Source: Glycine soja (taxonomy: Eukaryota; Streptophyta; Magnoliopsida; Fabales; Fabaceae). Taken from it: a stretch of 64,000 bases of DNA. Both the position numbers and the translations under genes were made by a program. Below the pieces are notes generated by a model, which saw only the letters and a program-made list of their open reading frames with translations, was not told the origin of the DNA and did no database searches. The stretch covers positions 23,056,877 to 23,120,876 of the forward strand of contig NC_041003.1 in assembly GCF_004193775.1 (NCBI RefSeq). The letters are read 5' to 3'. Positions within the stretch are counted from its first letter, which is position 1. The number at the start of each line of letters is the position of its first letter. Positions 57,709-64,000 of the stretch are shown one piece after another.

Positions 57709-59736
57709 GTTATACCCTAATTTCGTCCGGGGACCATTGTTTGTCGGCATGCGACCTCCGTTTGACCACTAGAAATGTTTAATGCCCATTTCCATGGAAT
57801 CAGTAAAGTTCTGGGATGTTTCGGAAAGAAAATAGCCAACAACACAAAAGTGGGGGTGAACTTATCAAACACGGGGGTGCACTCAGGAATCTTCCTCAAG
57901 AAGCCTCTGGGCGGCAACCACCTCCATTTTGTTAAAAAATGGCATCTGGGGCTTTCATAATGCTTCCATAAAATTTCCGAAAACATTGGGTTAGCATATT
58001 TCGCTTAATATTGGTGAAAGGGAAGAGAAAAAAAGAGGAAAATCAAGTCTGAAACGTTCTTGTAAAGTACAAAAAAGGGGGTGAACTTAGTAATTGGGGT
58101 GCACTCAGAAATCTTCCCCGAGAAGCCTCTGGGTGGTAAGCACATCCCCATTTCTCCTATAAATAGGGGAGGAGGCTAAGTTTCAAGGATCCCTGACCCC
58201 TATGCTATGCATTTAAGCTGTTTTGGTGAAAAAACGTGTTTCCGTGAAGAAGATCCAAGCCGAGGTGCTTCCGTAACGCTTCCGAGACATTTCCGTGAGC
58301 AAATCCATGAAGATTTTCCTCCGTTCTTTGTCCATTGTTCGTTCATTCTTCGGTCTTCAACCGGTAAGTGTTCGAATCCGAGACTTTCAATTCATTTCTT
58401 GTTTTGTTTGCTTTCATCTTCATCTCGTTCACTTTTGATTTTCTTTTCTTCCGCTTTTAACGAGCTTTTTACCATTTATTTAAGTCGGTATCTCGCCTAA
58501 TAATTGATAAAATGAATTTCAATCGATCATTTGTGTTGTAATCTCGTTTAATCACTATTAAAATAAAATTCAACCAATCGTTCACGTTGTAACTTCGATT
58601 AAATAAAAAAAAAGCAAAATAATAATAAAATAATCAAAATATCTTCAAAAAATATAATAATAAAATAATCAAAATATCTTTAAAAAAAATAATAAAAAAA
58701 TAATCAAAATATCTAGAAAAGAAAAATAATAAAATAATCAAAAAAATCAATCGAACGTTTGTCTTTGAAAGTCTCCTTGAATGAATTGACTAATAATAAA
58801 AGTGAAACTAAGGCTAAAATCAACTCACATACCAAGTTTTGTCCGCAAAAGTCACTCAAAACCGTTTTAAGGTCCAACGCCTTAAAACGGTCATCTTTGC
58901 TTTTATTGGTTAAAATTGACCGTTCAAAGCATAAAATCAACACATAACTTTATCGCTTTTGCAAGAACTACGTAGGTCTGATTTCCTCATCGCAATTGAG
59001 GATACATAGGAGCAAAAACCCTGCTTTTGTCGACTACCCCAAGAGATCGTTAATGGTCCAAGGCCTTAACGTTTCTCTCCTTTCAAAAACCAAGAGATCA
59101 TTAATGATCCAACGCCTTAACGTTTCTCTCCTTTCAAAACCAAGAGATCGTTAATGGTCCAATGCCTTAATGTTTCTCTCCTTTTCAAAAATCAAAGGAT
59201 CGTTTAAAGGTCCAATGTCTTAAACGACTTTTTGTCCAATTAAAAACTATCTTGCGAAAAAAGATAAAAACAAATTAACCAACATTTAGTTCTTAAAAGA
59301 ACTACGTAGGTCTAATTTCCTCCTCGCAATTGAGGAATATGTAGGAGCGAGGGAAACACCCTTGTCGACCACACCAAAATTAAAAACACAAAAAGATAAA
59401 AAATACAAAAAAACCCATAAAAAGCTAAAAAACATAAAAAGGGGAAGAAAAACATAAAAAATATAAAAAGGGAAAATATATAGTTTTAAAGTCATACTTG
59501 CACACTTGATTGAAGGTTGCCATCCCTTGTGACGGACGCGAGGGGTGCTAATACCATCCCCGTGCATAAGAACAAATCCTGAACCCTTCAAGATTAAAGT
59601 TCGTAGACCACACGTTTCGGTTTTTCTGACGTTTTCCTTGAATAAACGTTGGTGGCGACTCCGCGTGCCTTCCTCCCTTGGAAGACGCACCCGGGAGCCT
59701 TCGTGTCGCCCTCCCGCCGAAGGATAGTTTGCAACA
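57709..59736 (+). repeat. 5' LTR of Ogre 4
   Basis: The 2028-bp LTR runs from TGTTATACCC to TTTGCAACA. A U3 segment of about 120 bp is present twice (about 57845-57960 and 58072-58190). Only the second has an intact TATAAATA (58158-58165). An AT-rich run is at 58600-58745. A unit of about 58 bp with GATCGTTAATGGTCCA is repeated about four times at 59040-59240. Two TACGTAGG stem-loop units are at 58965-59013 and 59299-59349. Confidence 0.88.
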
Positions 59737-59757
59737 GTTGGCGACTCTGCTAGGGAC
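59737..59757 (+). promoter_or_regulatory. Degenerate primer binding site of Ogre 4
   Basis: TGGCGACTCTGCTAGGGAC differs from the site at 23207 at three positions, in line with an older copy. Confidence 0.75.
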
Positions 59758-61405
59758 TATTTTTAGAGAGTTAGGCCTATTAATCTTTTGTGCAAAAGTT
59801 GTGTTTTCCCTTTTATCGATTTCCCTTTTCCTTTATGTTCTTGTATAAACTTCTTCACTGCTGTAAGCGTGTTTTAATTATGCATGGGATAAATATGTAT
59901 TCATTTGATGCACACAACACCAACACCTTTTTGCACACACGGTGAGTTGAAAAGGGGCCCTATACCTGGTTCCATGGGAACATAAGGAGTGGAGGTGAAT
60001 CTGTGGTCATACTGGGTCTCTGACTTGCTTGATAATAGTGAACCCTTATCTAGAGTTTTTCTCTTTGACAACATATTGTTGCTGGTAGTCCCTACTGCTG
60101 CAATATGTTTTTCGAAGGGGATGATACCTCTAGAAACCATCAAGGGAGATATGACCACCTTGGGAATTATCACTAAAAGTCTTTTAGTTCTTCCCGTTTA
60201 GCTCCCTAAAATAGGGGCATGAAGCGAACACGCTACGTGCCTTTTAAGCATTGCCATGCATATAACCTAAATGTCATGTACGCCTTTGTTGTATGATTAT
60301 TTGAGGATATTACCATGCTGTTTAGATCCCCCTGTTGCGCTTTTGCACATCTGTATCATGTCGTCACGCATGCGTTGTATGTTGGTCTCGTCTTTTGTCA
60401 TGGGAAGTCGAAAGGTCCATATCACCTTCTTAACTGCACACATAGGGCACTGCGCCCCCGAATGCGTAAGTAAGAAGAGATGATTATTTTGGCTCTCGTG
60501 TCTATAAATGCATTCATATCATGCATCGCATAACCATCTCTTCATGGCATCGTAATAGACGTATCGTTCTTGCATTTGTCACTTATCATTTCATGCATTG
60601 CATTTTGCATAAGTCATTTCATCACCATGCATCTGCATCTAACATGCTTTTTGCATACCTTTTATTTTCATGTTTACTCATGCCTGATCCTTGCGTTTTC
60701 CTCTGCAAAACAAAAACAAAAAAAGGAAGCGTGGAAATTCACACTGCATTCTTAGTTGCATGTGTTAAGTACCATGAGCCAACCATGTTGGGATCATAAA
60801 CCCATTTCTTAAAAAAGAAACAACAAAACAAAATGATTGAGCACGGTACCTAATGCATGGTTAACTAGGAAATGATGTTTCTTCGGGCATCTCAATCTCA
60901 TAATTACATTTTCCATGCATAACATACGTATTCCTGAGTCTTTCATCTCTATGAAATGTTGTCGAAGTATTGGCGATCAAAATTTCCATTCCTTGGGTTA
61001 TGGGGTTGAACCAAGTTCACGCTTTTACGAAAAGGTTCATCAAGTCAAGTTGAAGTATGGAAGTAACCATCTTGCAGAAAATTGGGGCAAAAGATGGATC
61101 GAGTTACATTGCTGCTTCGTCTACTGCCAAACACAATTGGGACTATTGATGTCCTTGTTACTTCCAGTTTCACCTTGACAAAGATGTCATGGACCATGTT
61201 GAAAATCTAAATTGATTCAACCCCATGTCCTGCGTAAAAATTCACAATACTTCAACTGTGCATCATTCGCATACATCCATGCTTTTCATTGGTTGCATTG
61301 CTCATTGCATTCTTTCCTTGAAAAAAAATGAACTTAATCATTATTATCTAAAGGAAAGAACACGCTTTACGGTGCCCTTATCGAACCCGTGCTAGAGCTA
61401 GAGTA
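59758..61405 (+). other. Ogre 4 leader and spacer, ORF1 deleted
   Basis: Up to about 60365 it follows the Ogre 2 leader. After that it follows the Ogre 2 spacer found downstream of ORF1 (from about 26070). No gene is present. Confidence 0.75.
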
Positions 61406-61916
61406 ATGGGTGAAGTAGAGGAGGTGCAAGAGCAGATGAAGGCCGACACGGAAGCCTTGAAAGAGCAAATGGCCACAATAATGGAGGCCATGATAAGCAT
61501 AAAGGAGATAATGGAGGTCAATGCGGTTGTAATAGCCGCTACCAGCACCATTGCTGAGGTGGACCTGACCCCCCCCCCCTATATGGCCTCAACCAAATAA
61601 ATCATCCAACCTCAGATATGGTAGGTCTAGAAGGCAAAGAGTTGGGAGGTATAGGCAGCCCTCATTTAGTGCGAAAAACAAGCATGCCTTCCCACCATAT
61701 GGCTTGCCTCCCAACTATGCACCTCCTAATGTGGCATACACTCCCAATGAGGATGTCAATATCTCCGCTCCCATACTCATTGAAAGCCGACAACCTCAAA
61801 CTGATCATGCACATGTCTCTCAAACCATGGGGGAGACACATGAAATTCCCCACCACAATCTAGCCGACTTCGAGCCTTTTCTCAGATATGCCACTGAAGG
61901 GCAAGCAGTTGGTGGT
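61406..61916 (+). pseudogene. gag: Ogre 4 gag, N-terminal fragment
   Basis: It starts at the conserved Met-Gly and has the Glu/Met-rich helix shared with Ogre 1 and 2 gag. A C-run near 61570 and a stop at 61600 break the frame, and recognisable gag continues in another frame to the insertion point at 61916. Confidence 0.75.
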
Positions 61917-63024
61917 TGATCGAGGCCGTACCTGAATCAAATAAGCATTAAAAATGCAGTATCTAGGAAGTGATCCTAGGTCGTCTCCCAACGAGCAATG
62001 GTCAACCAAATGTTCATAACAAATAGTAGGAAAATAGTAACGAATTGGGGGAGGGGGGTTGTTTGCTTTTGTAAATTAAACAGCGAATAGATGTGAATTA
62101 GAAAATATCAGAATTAAAACACGTTGCTTCCTCTTGATTCACAAGCAAGTCTCTTATCCTAGGTTACGAGAGTTTATTCTTTATCAGTTCAACCACTTAA
62201 TCCAACCGTAAATTAAATTACTAAGCGAAATTTAACATAAGGCATTCATTATGTGATTAAGCAACACATACAACAATTAATCATGAACGATCATTAAGCA
62301 TGAACGTAAATTAAGCGCAGAGACAATTAATCAAGCACTAAGCATGCATGGATTAATAGCAACAAATACAGAATAATTAGTGAAGAGGAGAAGCTGATTA
62401 GAATTTAATAGTAATAATAGAACCTCAAAGAGAGCTGTGCTTGATCCTCAAGAGAAAACAACGCTAGAGACTTAGCCTTCCATTAATTAGTAGAGAACGA
62501 AATTGTAGATTGAAGCAGGAAACATAATTTTATTGCTAAAATGAAAAGTGACTAAAATGAAAAAGAGAGTAGCACTCTAAAACTAAAACGAAAGAGAGAG
62601 AGAGGAGAGGGAGAAGAGAAGAAGAAGAGATGAGAGAGCCTAAACTAGAACCTTGGTACTGTTATATAGTTTTCAGCCCCAAAACTTACAAATCTGTTTT
62701 AAATCCAAACCCATAAATAAAATAAAATCTAGATAAGATAAGATAACATCTAGTTGAAATAATATCTAGATGAGATCAAATCTAAATAATATCTAGATAA
62801 GATAAAATTTGGTAGAATAAAATAGTCTGCTCTCTTCAAGTCCAAGCCCGATTCTGGATTCAAGCCCAATTGCTTATAATTCTCCTAAAATTAAATTAAA
62901 AACACAAAATTAATCCAGTAAGCCCAAATGATAAAACTGCATAATTATTTTGACAATTAAGACTAATCAGTAATTAAAATGGTGCAAAAAGGGTTAAAAA
63001 ATAGGATAAAATAATGGCACATCA
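61917..63024 (-). repeat. 3' LTR of the last element
   Basis: The 1108-bp LTR runs on the plus strand from TGATCGAGGCC to GGCACATCA, so it reads TG...CA on both strands. A TATATAA box (minus) is near 62662-62668. Confidence 0.75.
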
Positions 63025-64000
63025 AAACCCCCATACTTAGCCTTTTGCACTCCTGGGCAAAATGAAACAAAGAACAAAATCCAAGGATATCAAAGAGAGA
63101 CAAACAAAAACATTTACATATTTTTCAATGAACATCAAGGAATGAAAGGAATGGGTAACATCTAACATGAAGAGATCCAAAGAGTCAAGACATTCGTGAA
63201 AATCATCCAAGCAACCCAATCATGGCAAAATAGTTAATCAGCTCAAGAATGAAAAGTGATAAAGCCTCACAAGATATACACTCTATCTCTCAAGTATCTA
63301 GGCTACTATTTACCCTCAAAGCACCCATGAAAACCAACACCACATAAACTTGGCAAGATTCTAAAATTGACAATCAACCCATAAACACAAGCACATGAGG
63401 ATCAAAAGGTCTTTTAAGGTTGTAATGGGGCCAAGGACAAGGTAGGGAAAAATATGGAATAAGTATCTAAATCCCAAAGGAATAGAGGAGCAATGGGGAA
63501 TAAGTGCATATTAAGAAAAAAAATAAGAAAACCTAAAGATAAAATTTAAACGCAAAGAGTAGAGCCAAGAGTCTCATCATTCTTTTTCCATTTAAGATCT
63601 TATTCACTCAACTTTATTGCTTTTCTTTTTCTTTATTTTTTGAATTGATTCAACTAATTTTTGCTTTGCTTTTTTTTTTTGAATTGTAGCATTTGAGAAA
63701 TAGCATATCATTCAGCATGTCCAACATTTAACCAGTATACAATGTACATCAAGTATGGCCCAAAATACATCATGAAGCATAGCCAACGAAATATGTTATC
63801 CAACAAAACCCCCTACACTTATTCCCAAAACAATTCCAAAGCTCCAAAATTCCTTAAGGTTAAGGTGAGATCATGGTTTTTCACTTAAGGCTTGTAATGA
63901 GCTTCAAAACAAAGAAAGGGAAACATAGGCTCAAAGGGCTATCAAAGGGATTAATTCAAGGTAAGTCCATTTGGCTAGAGGCTTATAAGAACAAAATTGC
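63025..64000 (-). other. Internal non-coding tail of the last element
   Basis: I see no gene in these 976 bp. The sequence is AT-rich with T-runs near 63660-63680. It probably corresponds to the 3' UTR of the element. Confidence 0.5.

Larger units (their letters stand above)
57709..61916 (+). mobile_element. Ogre 4: 5' part of an Ogre lacking ORF1
   Basis: LTR, degenerate primer site, leader and gag start are present in order. Sequence corresponding to ORF1 is missing between about 60365 and 60375. The right side is cut by the insertion at 61917, so the rest lies outside the window. Confidence 0.85.
61917..64000 (-). mobile_element. LTR retrotransposon, 3' LTR and internal tail, runs off the window
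   Basis: On the minus strand there is an internal non-coding tail, a polypurine tract (AGTATGGGGGTTT, 63025-63037) and a 3' LTR (61917-63024). The insertion lies in Ogre 4 gag after GTGGT (61912-61916), the probable target site. The family is uncertain; the LTR end style is Athila-like. Confidence 0.75.

Noticed and set aside
1..64000. Host protein-coding gene
   Set aside because: Every ORF above 200 codons matches a retrotransposon product. Remaining ORFs are short, in repeats or antisense to element genes.

Overview
The window is plant nuclear DNA, almost certainly from a soybean-type legume (Glycine). It is a nest of LTR retrotransposons with no host gene that I can support. The organism call rests on a SIRE1-like Ty1/copia element carrying an envelope-like ORF behind a leaky-type stop codon. 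It is also supported by several Ogre/Tat Ty3/gypsy elements with an arginine-tRNA-type primer site, an extra ORF1 and large 3' untranslated regions, and by Athila-like and chromovirus fragments. The setting looks like heterochromatin, probably pericentromeric.

Layout. Positions 1-12323 hold a minus-strand Ogre element (Ogre 1): the end of its 3' UTR, a nearly intact pol, a predicted 178-nt intron, gag-protease, ORF1, leader, primer binding site and 5' LTR. It lies inside the pol gene of a SIRE1-like element (12324-16775, plus strand), of which the end of pol, the env-like ORF and the 3' LTR remain. That SIRE lies inside the 3' UTR of a plus-strand Ogre (Ogre 2). Ogre 2 is arranged as 3' UTR, LTR (21547-23206), decayed body, second 3' UTR and LTR (38114-39772), which reads as a tandem dimer sharing its middle LTR. 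The second 3' UTR has a solo SIRE LTR at exactly the site where the first holds the larger SIRE. To the right is the 3' UTR and broken LTR of an older relative (Ogre 3, 39773-46457), whose homologous site is empty. Next come an internally deleted Athila-like element (46458-51090, minus), a decayed chromovirus (51115-53056), a copia fragment, an unclassified repeat holding an Ogre-type solo LTR (54926-56051), more LTR fragments, the 5' part of a fourth Ogre that has lost ORF1 (57709-61916), and the 3' LTR side of a further minus-strand element (61917-64000).

How the parts work together. In Ogre 1, ORF1, gag-pro and RT/dual RNase H/integrase would be made from one transcript, with splicing joining gag-pro to pol. 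In SIRE, readthrough of the pol UAG would add the env-like protein. The strongest unexplained signal is in the Ogre 3' UTRs. Four tandem arrays of unrelated sequence (about 22, 67, 110 and 127 bp units) are all strings of small hairpins, and in three of them the stems differ between units by paired, compensating changes. A second signal is a short motif, GACGTTAAAGAAGCGC plus a hairpin with an AGGCAA loop, found in both Ogre and Athila elements.

All comparisons were made by eye. Element names come from domain content and remembered family features, not from a search.
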